Assembly: GCA_024707265.1 (NCBI GenBank)
Contig: JANQAB010000009.1
Coordinates: 682,001 to 746,000, forward strand
DNA: 64,000 nucleotides
Source: Sporocytophaga sp.
GTDB taxonomy: Bacteria > Bacteroidota > Bacteroidia > Cytophagales > Cytophagaceae
Direction of reading: 5' to 3'
Shown here: positions 10,691-19,602 of the stretch, in pieces
How positions within the stretch are numbered: position 1 is the first letter of the stretch
Layout: each line of letters starts with the position of its first letter
The notes under the pieces: generated by a model
The model's input: only the letters and a program-made list of their open reading frames with translations
The model's database searches: none
Told to the model about the DNA's origin: nothing
Made by a program: the position numbers and the translations under genes

Positions 10691-11542
10691 TTAAAATGCT
10701 TTGAGACTAAGATCCAGACTTCTGAAAGAATGGGTCAAGGCTCCGCAGGAGATATAGTCAACTCCTGTGAGTGCGTAAGATCTTATTGTTGATTCATTAA
10801 TTCCTCCGGAGGCCTCCGTTTCAAACTTTCTGGCAATTAATGCCACTGCCTCTTTCATAAGCTGAGGACTCATGTTGTCAAGCATTATTCTGTCAATTCC
10901 TCCTGTATTAAGCACTTCTTCCACTTCTTTAAGAGATCGTGTTTCCACCTCTATTTTTAATGATAAAGAGTGTTTTTCAAGGTAACTTTTAGTTGACTCT
11001 ATTGCTTGTTTTATTCCCCCTGCAAAATCAATGTGATTGTCTTTAAGGATAATCATATCATATAAGCCGAATCTGTGATTAACCCCGCCTCCGATAGCAA
11101 CAGCCCATTTTTCCGGTAGGCGGAAATTCGGAGTAGTTTTTCTTGTATCCAGAAGTTTGCAGCCTGTATCTCTGATCAGCTCATTAAACGTTGTTGTAAG
11201 TGTTGCAATTCCGCTCATTCTTTGCATACAATTGAGCACCAGTCTTTCTCCTGTTAAAATTGACCTGGCTCTGCCATGTACTTTAAAGGCCACATCTTTT
11301 GGTTTCACTCTGATTCCATCCGGAATAAGAACTTCCATTTTGAGGTCAGGATCCACTCTTGCAAATATCATTTCTGCAAGCGCAATGCCTGCCAGTACTC
11401 CTTCATCTTTTACTAAAAGCTGAGCTTTATTGATGGCATCTGCAGGAACAGAAGCCAGTGTGGAATGATCGCCAGTCCCGACGTCCTCCGCAAGAGCTGA
11501 GTCTATAAACTCAAATATTGCTTGTTCTGAAAGAAAATTCAC
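10691..11542 (-). CDS. nadC: Nicotinate-nucleotide diphosphorylase (carboxylating)
   Basis: Quinolinate phosphoribosyltransferase: converts quinolinate and PRPP to nicotinate mononucleotide, CO2 and PPi in de novo NAD synthesis in the cytoplasm. The 283-residue length is normal. Visible family motifs are EDVGTGDHST near the start, LDTRKTTPNFR and NHRFGLYDMIILKDNH (phosphate/PRPP and quinolinate binding, basic residues conserved), IEVETRSLKEVEE and the C-terminal EASGGI region. A terminator separates it from the upstream DUF4783 gene, so it probably has its own promoter. The YcxB-like gene follows 31 bases later. No aspartate oxidase or quinolinate synthase gene is in the window. Confidence 0.97.
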   Translation of the reverse strand: MNFLSEQAIFEFIDSALAEDVGTGDHSTLASVPADAINKAQLLVKDEGVLAGIALAEMIFARVDPDLKMEVLIPDGIRVKPKDVAFKVHGRARSILTGERLVLNCMQRMSGIATLTTTFNELIRDTGCKLLDTRKTTPNFRLPEKWAVAIGGGVNHRFGLYDMIILKDNHIDFAGGIKQAIESTKSYLEKHSLSLKIEVETRSLKEVEEVLNTGGIDRIMLDNMSPQLMKEAVALIARKFETEASGGINESTIRSYALTGVDYISCGALTHSFRSLDLSLKAF

Positions 11543-11553
11543 GGGACAAAAAT

Positions 11554-11580
11554 AAAAAAAGCTCCGAATATCTTCAGAGC
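11554..11580 (-). terminator. Terminator of the DUF4783 gene
   Basis: Minus-strand stem GCTCTGAA / TTCGGAGC (11561-11580, one G-T pair, GATA loop) followed by seven T. It lies between the DUF4783 stop and the nadC start. Confidence 0.7.
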
Positions 11581-11607
11581 CTTCGAGAAATTTGCGTTAT
11601 TTATTAT

Positions 11608-12003
11608 TTACTCTTCAAATACTATTGAATCGATCAGGTAATTTCCGCGAAACTGTTTTACAACTGTTATTACCCTGAATGTGCCTCCGTTATATATATA
11701 TTTTCCAATTGTGTACTTCATTCCTTCTTTAGAAGAACCCTGGTGTACGTATTGAAAATCTGTAGGAGGGTATTGTTTGAAAAAATCTCTTAATATGAAT
11801 TCAGCCTGAGTTTTGCTGTAAGTTTTTTTATCTTCTTTGTTCAGGCCAATTTCCACCATATCATTAAAATATTTCGAAATATCTTTTGAGCTTCCTGCTT
11901 TCAAGGCATTTTTAGCGCCCTCAAGCACATCCGACTGGCCTACTGTATCCTTACTAAATATCATCAGAAGTAGAGTAAGAATTAAAAAAGAGTGATTTCT
12001 CAT
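11608..12003 (-). CDS. DUF4783 family exported protein
   Basis: A 131-residue protein with an N-terminal signal peptide (hydrophobic 5-16, cleavage near VGQ). The mature part is a small NTF2-like fold: helical start (GAKNALKAGSSKDISKYFNDMVEIGL) and a strand-rich end (YTIGKYIYNGGTFRVITVVKQ). These match the DUF4783 family of Bacteroidota, of unknown function, often found beside nadC, as here. It probably acts in the periplasm. The gene is divergent from gpmI across a 240-bp AT-rich promoter region. Confidence 0.8.
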   Translation of the reverse strand: MRNHSFLILTLLLMIFSKDTVGQSDVLEGAKNALKAGSSKDISKYFNDMVEIGLNKEDKKTYSKTQAEFILRDFFKQYPPTDFQYVHQGSSKEGMKYTIGKYIYNGGTFRVITVVKQFRGNYLIDSIVFEE

Positions 12004-12244
12004 AAATTAACTCGAATTTTAATATTTTTCATGTAAGCTAAAATTATGCCAATAAGTTGAAAGTAGTTAAACTAAAATAAGTATAAGCCTTCCGAAAATA
12101 CTGTTAATCATTTATATCCATCATTGATTATATCTTATAAATTATTCATTAGCATTTACTTTTTTTTAATTGTTAGTCATTGATGACTTTTAAGTTTTTT
12201 AAATTTTAAGTAACTAGTGATGGTTTTTAAAAATATTAATTGAA

Positions 12245-13769
12245 ATGAATAAGAAGGTAATCCTAATCATAATGGATGGATGGGGCCTTGGATCTAATCC
12301 GGAGGTTTCTGCAATTGCCAAAGCAAACACTGAATTTGTGGATTCTTTATATGCAAAATATCCCAATAGCAAATTGGAAGCTTCGGGACTTGCGGTTGGT
12401 CTTCCAGAGGGTCAAATGGGTAACAGCGAAGTTGGTCATATGAATCTTGGCGCAGGAAGGGTTGTATATCAGGATCTTGTAAAAATTAATAAGGCTGTCA
12501 ATGAATGCACGCTGGAGCATGAGCAGGCTTTGGTTGATGCCCTTGATTATGCTAAAAAGAACAACAAGAAAGTCCATTTGATGGGCTTGGTTTCTGATGG
12601 AGGTGTTCACTCTCATATTAACCACCTGAAAGGTCTCTGCAGTATTGCGAAGAAAAAAGGTCTTGAAAATGTGTTTATACACGCTTTTACGGATGGAAGA
12701 GACACGGATCCAAAAGGTGGGATAGGTTACATCAAGGACCTACAGAAACACCTTGATGGTTCAGCAGGAAAGATCGCATCTGTAATAGGAAGATATTATT
12801 CTATGGACAGAGATAACAGATGGGAGCGTGTTAAGCTTGCTTATGATCTTCTTGTTCATGGTACCGGTACTAAAACCAAAGACGTTCAGAAGTCGATTCT
12901 TGATTCATATGCAGAAGGGGTGACAGATGAATTTATCAAACCACTTATAGTGGTTAATGACAAAGATCAGCCACTTGCTACTATAGAAGAGGGTGATGTG
13001 GTACTTTGCTTTAACTTCAGAACGGATAGAGGAAGAGAAATTACAATCGCACTCACTCAGAAAGATTTCCCTGAGCAGAATATGAAAAAGCTTGATTTGT
13101 ATTATGTAACCCTTACCAATTATGATGATAGCTTTAAAGGAGTAAAAGTTATTTTTGATAAGGACAATCTGAATCAAACTCTTGGTGAAGTTTTGGCCGC
13201 AGCGGGGAAAAAAGCAGATCAGGATTGCCGAAACAGAGAAGTATCCTCACGTTACTTTCTTCTTTTCCGGTGGAAGAGAAAAAGAATTTACAGGAGAGAG
13301 CAGAATCTTATGTCAGTCTCCAAAAGTAGCGACTTACGATTTACAACCCGAAATGAGCGCTTTTGAAATAAAAGAAAAGATTATTGCTGAAATTAAAAAG
13401 AAGGAAGTTGACTTTGTGTGCCTGAACTTTGCTAATCCGGATATGGTCGGCCATACTGGCGTTTTCAGTGCAGCGGTAAAAGCGGTTGAAACAGTAAATG
13501 AATGCGTTGAGGATATTGTAAAACAAGCTCTGACAGATGGCTATACATGTCTTATCCTTGCAGATCATGGCAATGCAGATGTTATGGTTAATGAGGATGG
13601 CACTCCAAATACTGCTCATACTACTAACCTTGTTCCATTTGTTCTGGTAGACAACTCTTATAAAGGACAGCTGAAAGATGGAAAACTCGGCGATGTTGCT
13701 CCTACAGTATTGGAGTTGATCGGGGTGGAAAAACCTAAAGAAATGACGGGTCTTTCTCTTTTGGGATAA
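12245..13769 (+). CDS. gpmI: 2,3-bisphosphoglycerate-independent phosphoglycerate mutase (one frameshift)
   Basis: Interconverts 3- and 2-phosphoglycerate in glycolysis and gluconeogenesis, using two Mn ions. The first piece starts KVILIIMDGWG with the metal-binding Asp and contains the phosphoserine region GQMGNSEVGH and the substrate-site segments FTDGRDTDP and YYSMDRDNRWER. The second piece contains ETEKYPHVTFFFSGG, NFANPDMVGHTG, ILADHGNAD and NTAHTT, the remaining metal ligands. The frame breaks in an A6 run at 13208-13213; removing one A gives 507 residues, the normal size, and restores GKKQIRIAETEKYPHV. Because this is a core enzyme and no second copy is seen, the break is most likely a sequence error. 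Confidence 0.95.
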
Positions 13770-13794
13770 ATCAATAGGTTTTTCTATATATAAA

Positions 13795-13830
13795 GAGGCT
13801 GAGCTTTAACCAAGCTCAGCCTTTTCTTTT
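13795..13830 (+). terminator. Terminator after gpmI
   Basis: Perfect 10-bp stem GGCTGAGCTT (13797-13806) / AAGCTCAGCC (13812-13821), 5-base loop, then a T-rich tail. Confidence 0.9.
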
Positions 13831-14709
13831 TTAATATGATCATGGGTTTTAATGCCAATCCTTTTTTGGGGAAACCTTTTCTTATGTTCTGAAGGCGTTT
13901 TCTAGCTCCTTTATATTATATGCTATAAATATGCCTAATAGATGAAATCTATATTAGCTCATTTTTTATATCTGTTTTACCCTAGTTGTTTGATTTTAGG
14001 CCGATATAACGGGTTGTTATACCTTAATCTATTGCCCGGTTTTTGATTATTCTTTTGAAGTAGACTATTATCTGATTTTTGCCATAAATTTTGAACCTAT
14101 TTCCCGTCTAATTGCTATTTTTTATCAACTATGGTATCAAATTTCATTTATCATGCTTTGAAAAGATCTTGAGATTTATTTAGGTGGGTATTTTTTGGGG
14201 GGTCTATTATAATCTTTGCTTTATTTTTTATCTATGAGGTTGTAAAAATGACTAAGTATCCGATTATTTATTACTTTTTTCAAAAAATAGGTTAAAAAAA
14301 TAAGTTGATTGGCTGAGAATATAACATTTTAGGTATGATTGGCATTAAAATTTTACCATGGTTTTCCAAAAAAGCCATTTTTCTTTGAATTTTGGGCCTT
14401 TTCTTTGTTTCATTATATTTTTAATCATTGTCTAATAATTGTATTATTCTAATATTTTTCAAACTTTGTTTTTGCCTTCTTTAATGCCTCAAATTGTATA
14501 ATTTCAATTTAATGTGTTGAGATTGCCTTGTATTTGCCCGTTATTCGATATTTTTTTTGGATTTTTCTATTAGGGCTATTGACATAGAAATAAAAATTAT
14601 CTAAGTTTACATAGGCTATATTATGATTATTTCAATGTGAAAGACCAATTAACTTAACCTTTATTAATTAACCTTTATAAATTATTTACTAACTAAACAA
14701 ACAAGTACT
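13831..14709. other. Long AT-rich intergenic region upstream of the porin gene
   Basis: About 880 bases without a credible gene on either strand and unusually rich in T runs on the plus strand. It may hold a long porin leader or a decayed gene. The last 60 bases contain a near direct repeat TAACCTTTATTAA / TAACCTTTATAAA (around 14656-14683) just before the porin start. I saw no recognisable riboswitch or tRNA. Confidence 0.4.
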
Positions 14710-15933
14710 ATGCGTAAATTTAACTTACTGCTATCGCTGACTTTTTTACTAAGTGTATTTTCAGCAAAGGCACAAGATTCTACCGCGGCAGAGCCGGGAA
14801 AATTAACAATCACAGGATACATCGATACCTATTACAACTGGGCATTCAACAAGCCTAAATCAGGAAGTTTACTTGGAGCTACTGGTGCAGGTAGGGCATT
14901 TGATAGAACAACCAATCAGGTTGCTATTGGTTTGCTTCAGACTAAATTCATGTATACATCCAAAAAAATTGAAATCGTAGCTGATCTTACTTTTGGACCA
15001 AATGCTGAGTTAGGAAACTTTGGTAACGTAAATGCTCAAGGTTATCCTGGCGGTAGCGCAAACCTTTATACAAATCCTTCCTTTTCAAATATCTACGGTT
15101 CATCTGCTTCTATCAAACAGGCATATGGAACTTACAAAGCAACGGATAAACTTTCATTTACTGTTGGTCAGTTCGGTACTCACATAGGTTATGAAGTGAT
15201 TGATGCCCCTGTTAACTATAACTACTCTTTATCAAACCTTTTCAATAATGGTCCATTCTACCATGTTGGAGCAAAAGCAAATTATGCTTTCAGTGATAAA
15301 GTTGGTGTAATGGTAGGATTGGTAAACAACTGGGATAACCTTTTTGAAAATAACAAACAAAAATCAGGTGTTGCTCAGGTATATGTGGCCCCAATCGAAG
15401 GAATGAGTGTTTATGTAAACTGGATCGGTGGTTACAATGATGATACTTCCCTTGACACAATAGGAGGAGCAACTCCTTGGGCTGTTAACTACAACAGACA
15501 CTTATTTGACCTTACTGCAGGATATCAGCTTACTGAAAAATTCTATGTTGGTTTGAACGGAGCATATGGTTTCTATAAAGCAACTGACAACAACACAGAA
15601 GAAGCATTCAAATCTCTTTCTGCACCTTATGGTGAAGACAAATCTACTCTTACCTGGGGTGGTATAGCTGGTTATGCACACTATGATATCACAGATTTCT
15701 TAAGTGTTGGAGTTAGATATGAGCACTTTAAAGATAAATATGGAATGAGATATCTGAAAAGCACAAACAACTCTTTAACTATCACTGCTCCTGTTACTCT
15801 TGCAGATGGTGCTTTAGTGTTGAAGCCTGAGTTTAGAATGGATACTTCTCCATCTAAAATCTATGAAGATAAAAATGGAGATGTTGTAAATAGTCAAACA
15901 ACATTTGGCTTAGCTGCAATCTTTAAATTCTAA
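14710..15933 (+). CDS. Outer-membrane beta-barrel porin (BBP2/porin-2 type)
   Basis: A 407-residue protein with a signal peptide (to about residue 21, AKAQ). It then has alternating amphipathic strands rich in Tyr/Phe/Gly and ends in a terminal Phe (AAIFKF), the usual signature of outer-membrane barrels. TITGYIDTYYNWAFN near the start and regular strand pairs fit the putative beta-barrel porin-2 family. It is probably a channel for small solutes or sugars; the substrate cannot be told from the sequence. It is transcribed alone, between a long AT-rich leader and a terminator. The ATG at 14710 is well placed before the signal peptide. Confidence 0.8.
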   Translation: MRKFNLLLSLTFLLSVFSAKAQDSTAAEPGKLTITGYIDTYYNWAFNKPKSGSLLGATGAGRAFDRTTNQVAIGLLQTKFMYTSKKIEIVADLTFGPNAELGNFGNVNAQGYPGGSANLYTNPSFSNIYGSSASIKQAYGTYKATDKLSFTVGQFGTHIGYEVIDAPVNYNYSLSNLFNNGPFYHVGAKANYAFSDKVGVMVGLVNNWDNLFENNKQKSGVAQVYVAPIEGMSVYVNWIGGYNDDTSLDTIGGATPWAVNYNRHLFDLTAGYQLTEKFYVGLNGAYGFYKATDNNTEEAFKSLSAPYGEDKSTLTWGGIAGYAHYDITDFLSVGVRYEHFKDKYGMRYLKSTNNSLTITAPVTLADGALVLKPEFRMDTSPSKIYEDKNGDVVNSQTTFGLAAIFKF

Positions 15934-16021
15934 TTAGGTCAAAACAAATAGACGTTAAAAATTTAAATGTTCATGTGTTAGGTTAAATTTTTCAGATTTA
16001 TTTTTTTCATCTGGTTAGTTA

Positions 16022-16055
16022 AAAGCCCCGAGTCTGTATGGCCGGGGTTTTTATT
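16022..16055 (+). terminator. Terminator after the porin gene
   Basis: Stem CCCCG (16026-16030) / CGGGG (16043-16047) preceded by A and followed by a T-rich run. It overlaps the most upstream ATG of the purK frame (16038), which argues for a later purK start. Confidence 0.75.
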
Positions 16056-16088
16056 TTTAGTAATTTTGAGAAAAAACAGATTTCAATA

Positions 16089-17225
16089 GTGGAGTTTTAT
16101 CAGGATTTTAAACTAGGAATTCTTGGCGGTGGTCAGCTGGGAAGAATGCTTATTCAGTCAGCTGTAGATCTTAACCTTTATGTATGCACTCTGGATCCTG
16201 ATAAGGAGGCTCCTTGTGCAAAAATTGCCCATGAATTTGTGATTGGCGATCCAACTGATTATGACACTGTTTATAATTTCGGAAAAGATAAGGATCTCAT
16301 CACCATTGAGATTGAAAATGTGAATGCTGATGCACTTCAGGCTCTTGCAAACGAAGGTAAAACAATTTTTCCCCAACCTTCATGTATTAAAACTATTCAG
16401 GATAAAAGGCTTCAAAAGCAGTTTTACAGAAACAACTCCATTCCTACAGCTGATTTTGAGCTTATTAATGGCATAGATGAGCTTTCAAAATTTCCCCACT
16501 TGTTTCCTGCATTCCAAAAGTTGGGCAAATCAGGTTATGATGGGAGAGGTGTTCAACAGTTGAATTCTGTGGCCGACCTCTCTAAGGCTATGGATGGACC
16601 TTCTCTGATAGAAAAACATGTGGACTTTGAAAAGGAAATTTCTGTAATCGTTGCCCGCAACAGCAAAGGCGAAAAAGCGCACTTTCCTGTAACCGAAATG
16701 ATTTTTCATCCTGTTCACAATCTTGTGGAATATCTGATGGCTCCGGCTCAGATTACTGAAACTCAGGAAAAAGAAGCTGTACAAATTGCAGAAAAAGTAA
16801 TAGAATCTCTGGGAATGGTGGGGCTGCTTGCTGTTGAGATGTTCCTCACTAAAGATGGAAAAATTCTGGTAAACGAAGCAGCACCCAGACCACACAATTC
16901 GGGCCATCAAACCATTGAAGCCAATTTTACTTCTCAATATGAACAGCTTTTAAGGGCTATTCTTGGACTTCCTCTTGGATCTACAAAACAGTTGAAACCT
17001 GCTGCCATGTTAAATTTACTTGGAGCCGACGGCTATTCAGGGCTTGCAAAGTATGAGGGCTTGAATGATGTTCTCGGTATTGAAGGAGTTCATATTCATT
17101 TGTACGGAAAAAAAATCACTAAACCTTTCAGAAAAATGGGCCACATCACCATTTTGGATGATGAGATTACTGGCTTAAAACAAAAGGCTGATATGATTAA
17201 AGAGAAGTTTAGAGTAATAGCTTGA
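16089..17225 (+). CDS. purK: N5-carboxyaminoimidazole ribonucleotide synthase
   Basis: ATP-grasp enzyme that makes N5-CAIR from AIR, ATP and bicarbonate in purine synthesis, the step before PurE. The N-terminal nucleotide-binding loop is KLGILGGGQLGRML. The ATP-grasp core includes KLGKSGYDGRGVQQL, LIEKHVDFEKEISVIVAR and the metal-binding VNEAAPRPHNSGH. I choose GTG at 16089 because the in-frame ATG at 16038 lies inside the porin terminator and would add an atypical 17-residue extension; this gives 378 residues. purE follows 142 bases downstream. A period-7 repeat starts four bases after its stop. Confidence 0.95.
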   Translation: MEFYQDFKLGILGGGQLGRMLIQSAVDLNLYVCTLDPDKEAPCAKIAHEFVIGDPTDYDTVYNFGKDKDLITIEIENVNADALQALANEGKTIFPQPSCIKTIQDKRLQKQFYRNNSIPTADFELINGIDELSKFPHLFPAFQKLGKSGYDGRGVQQLNSVADLSKAMDGPSLIEKHVDFEKEISVIVARNSKGEKAHFPVTEMIFHPVHNLVEYLMAPAQITETQEKEAVQIAEKVIESLGMVGLLAVEMFLTKDGKILVNEAAPRPHNSGHQTIEANFTSQYEQLLRAILGLPLGSTKQLKPAAMLNLLGADGYSGLAKYEGLNDVLGIEGVHIHLYGKKITKPFRKMGHITILDDEITGLKQKADMIKEKFRVIA

Positions 17226-17228
17226 TAA

Positions 17229-17256
17229 GCTTAAAGCCCAAAGCGGAAAGCTTAAA
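17229..17256 (+). repeat. Period-7 GNNNAAA repeat after the purK stop codon
   Basis: Heptamers gcttaaa gcccaaa gcggaaa gcttaaa in sense orientation, starting four bases after the stop. Confidence 0.7.
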
Positions 17257-17310
17257 GTATTAGAGGTGCCAAACTAAAATATAACAGATAAACATAAAAC
17301 TACCGTTACA

Positions 17311-17344
17311 CCGAAGTCCTTCTCCTAAAGGAGAAGGACTTCGG
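17311..17344. repeat. Perfect 15-bp palindrome between purK and purE
   Basis: CCGAAGTCCTTCTCC, TAAA loop, then the exact reverse complement. No T run follows it, so it is more likely a dispersed palindromic repeat or RNA-stabilising hairpin than a terminator. It ends 22 bases before the purE start. Confidence 0.8.
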
Positions 17345-17366
17345 ATGAGGTAAAACAAAAAAAAAC

Positions 17367-17867
17367 ATGGTTGGAATAATAATGGGAAGCCAGTCAGACT
17401 TAAAAGTAATGTCCAAGGCTGCAGAAATTCTTGATGAATTAAAGGTTCCTTACGAGGTAACAATTGTTTCCGCACATAGAACCCCTCATAGAATGGTTTC
17501 ATATGCTGAAAATGCTATTGACAGAGGTATAAAAGTGATTATTGCCGGTGCGGGAGGTGCTGCACATCTTCCGGGAATGGTTGCTTCTATTACTACACTA
17601 CCGGTTATCGGAGTACCTGTAAAATCTTCCAATTCTATAGATGGCTGGGATTCTGTTTTGTCAATTCTGCAAATGCCAGCGGGGGTTCCTGTTGCAACTG
17701 TAGCTCTTGATGGCGCTGTAAATGCAGGTATTCTGGCAGCTCAGATTATTGGCTCTCACGATCCTCAGATTGCTGAGAATCTTAAAAAGTATAAAACTTT
17801 CCTGAGAGAAAAAGTAGAAGAATCAGTGCAAAAACTGGAACAAACCGGCTATAAGAATCTTTTGTAA
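17367..17867 (+). CDS. purE: N5-carboxyaminoimidazole ribonucleotide mutase
   Basis: Converts N5-CAIR to CAIR in purine synthesis. At 166 residues it is the class I form that works with PurK. Motifs seen: IMGSQSDLKVM at the N-terminus, IVSAHRTPHRM with the catalytic His, and AGAGGAAHLPGMVAS, plus PVKSSNSIDGWDSVLSILQMP. It follows purK on the same strand, separated by 142 bases that contain a repeat array and a strong palindrome, so the two may be cotranscribed with modulated expression. Confidence 0.96.
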   Translation: MVGIIMGSQSDLKVMSKAAEILDELKVPYEVTIVSAHRTPHRMVSYAENAIDRGIKVIIAGAGGAAHLPGMVASITTLPVIGVPVKSSNSIDGWDSVLSILQMPAGVPVATVALDGAVNAGILAAQIIGSHDPQIAENLKKYKTFLREKVEESVQKLEQTGYKNLL

Positions 17868-18167
17868 GTTTGAAAATTCATCACCATTGGATCCTGTTAA
17901 TCCTTACATCAATCACTTTATAAGGGGCAAACGTTCTGGTTAAATTGATAGCTTTTCCGAAGCTAGCTCCGTTAAATTTTTGGCAAGACTATAAGGCTTT
18001 TGTAGATTTTGATTAATCATCACATTAAATCACTTTATCCTTAAATCAACCTTTTTGGTTAACTGTGAGGCGTTTTGAATTAAATTGATAAAATTGGTCG
18101 GAGCTTAATCCCGATCAAACTTTACCTTTTGTTTGCTTGTTTTCTTAAAAAAGGAAGGAGTAATGTC
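17868..18167. other. Intergenic region without visible features
   Basis: Three hundred bases with no credible gene and no clear hairpin. It presumably carries the promoter of the DUF2383 gene, which has a strong AAGGAAGGAG at 18151-18160. Confidence 0.4.
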
Positions 18168-18611
18168 ATGCAAACGGAATATATTACTGCATTAGTAGTC
18201 AGTCAGTTGATTGAAACCTGTAATGCAAGAGAAGCAGATTATAAAAAAGCTGCAGATAGTATTAAAGATCCTTATTTTGCAGATTTATTAAATAAATATG
18301 CGACAGAAAGTGGCCTGTTTTTTCTTGAGTTGCTTCCATTTTCGGAAAGAAGGGAGGAAGTAGAGGATGAAGAAATCACAATCTTGAACGTGAGATACAA
18401 AGGGTGGATGGATGTAGCATCAGGAAATACACTGGTTGATAAGAAGGGTTTATTCGAGAATTGTATTGATCGTGAGCGTTCAGCAATTGAGGTTTATGAA
18501 GCAGCTATTAATGAGGAAATGCCTGAAAATCTTAGGGATATTGTCATAAAACATAAGAATGCATTTTTTAAAGCCTGCTCAGATTTGAATGGTTTGATTA
18601 AAGAGCTTTAA
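18168..18611 (+). CDS. DUF2383-type four-helix-bundle protein
   Basis: A 147-residue, highly acidic, helical protein with no signal peptide. The pattern (helix 1 LVVSQLIETCNAREADYKKA, later FENCIDRERSAIEVYEAAI, and a C-terminal helix IVIKHKNAFFKACSDLNGL) fits the ferritin-like DUF2383/PA2169 group, whose members are linked to stress. Start chosen at ATG 18168 because AAGGAAGGAG lies seven bases upstream; an in-frame alternative start at 18129 would place that site inside the gene. It precedes the TerC-type gene by 73 bases, and the two may form a stress-related unit. Family assignment is by pattern recall. Confidence 0.7.
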   Translation: MQTEYITALVVSQLIETCNAREADYKKAADSIKDPYFADLLNKYATESGLFFLELLPFSERREEVEDEEITILNVRYKGWMDVASGNTLVDKKGLFENCIDRERSAIEVYEAAINEEMPENLRDIVIKHKNAFFKACSDLNGLIKEL

Positions 18612-18684
18612 CTATGAATTATTTGCAATAATCACTTTTTAACGGTTATTTGCGTTAAGGATTATATTAAAATTTTATTAAAAA

Positions 18685-19461
18685 ATGTTTGAACCATTCC
18701 TGACTGCCGAAGGCATTATCAGTTTTCTTACGCTTTCACTTATGGAAGTTGTATTGGGGATTGATAACATCATCTTTATTTCAATCCTCTCTGACAGGTT
18801 ACCCGCCGAAGCTCAAAAAAAGGAAGACTTATTGGTCTTAGCCTTGCACTCATTATTAGAGTCTTTCTGCTGATGATTATTTCTATTATTGTTGGTTTTA
18901 CCAAACCCGTAATGGAAATCAATGAAGTAGAAATCAGTTTGCGTGATATCATTTTATTTGCCGGAGGACTTTTCCTGGTCTACAAAAGCACAATGGAAAT
19001 TCATGAAAAACTTGAAGGTGAAGTAGAACAAACGGCTAAAGCCAAAAAGCTGTCTCTCGTATCAGCAATTATTCAAATAGTTCTTCTTGATATAGTTTTT
19101 TTCATTTGACTCCATTTTAACTGCAATTGGTCTTGTGAATGATCCACATCGAGATATGCCAATTATGGTTGCAGCAATTATAGTTTCAATTATAGTTATG
19201 TTGCTGTTTGCTAAAGGCATCAGTGATTTTATCAATGACCACCCTACTATAAAGATGCTTGCACTATCATTCCTTTTACTGATAGGAATACTACTGGTAG
19301 CAGAGGCGTTCCATTATCACGTTCCGAAAGGCTATATCTACTTTGCAATTGGATTTTCTCTAGGTGTTGAAATGCTTAATATGCGGGCAAAGAGAAAGTC
19401 AGACCCCGTTAAGCTTCGAAATAACCCGGATTTTGAGGAAGAAGAAGAGAAGCTGAATTAA
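18685..19461 (+). CDS. TerC-family integral membrane protein (two frameshifts)
   Basis: Integral membrane protein of the TerC family, which includes tellurium-resistance and metal (Mn) efflux proteins. The conserved acidic motif SLMEVVLGIDNIIF is near the N-terminus, and FDSILTAIGLV appears once the second shift is repaired. Seven or so hydrophobic helices follow and it ends in a charged tail. Two one-base errors break the frame: an A7 run at 18815-18821 needs one more A, and a T7 run at 19096-19102 needs one fewer T. Net correction gives 258 residues, the usual length. Opposite-sign errors in runs of seven in one gene fit sequencing error better than decay. Substrate unknown. Confidence 0.88.
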
Positions 19462-19496
19462 GAACTGATATTTATTAAAATAAATTTTAAGTTTGT

Positions 19497-19536
19497 AGTT
19501 CCTGCAAAATGGCCCATAAGGTATTTTGCAGGAACT
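19497..19536 (+). terminator. Terminator after the TerC-type gene
   Basis: A perfect 14-bp stem AGTTCCTGCAAAAT / ATTTTGCAGGAACT around a 12-base loop, with a moderate T tail. Confidence 0.7.
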
Positions 19537-19602
19537 TGTATTTTGTATATTACAGTAAAAATTAATAACCCTAACTGATCCATTCGGATCCGAAATAAAG
19601 AA

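Noticed and set aside
16038..16088. purK start at ATG 16038
   Set aside because: It lies inside the porin terminator and adds an atypical N-terminal extension.
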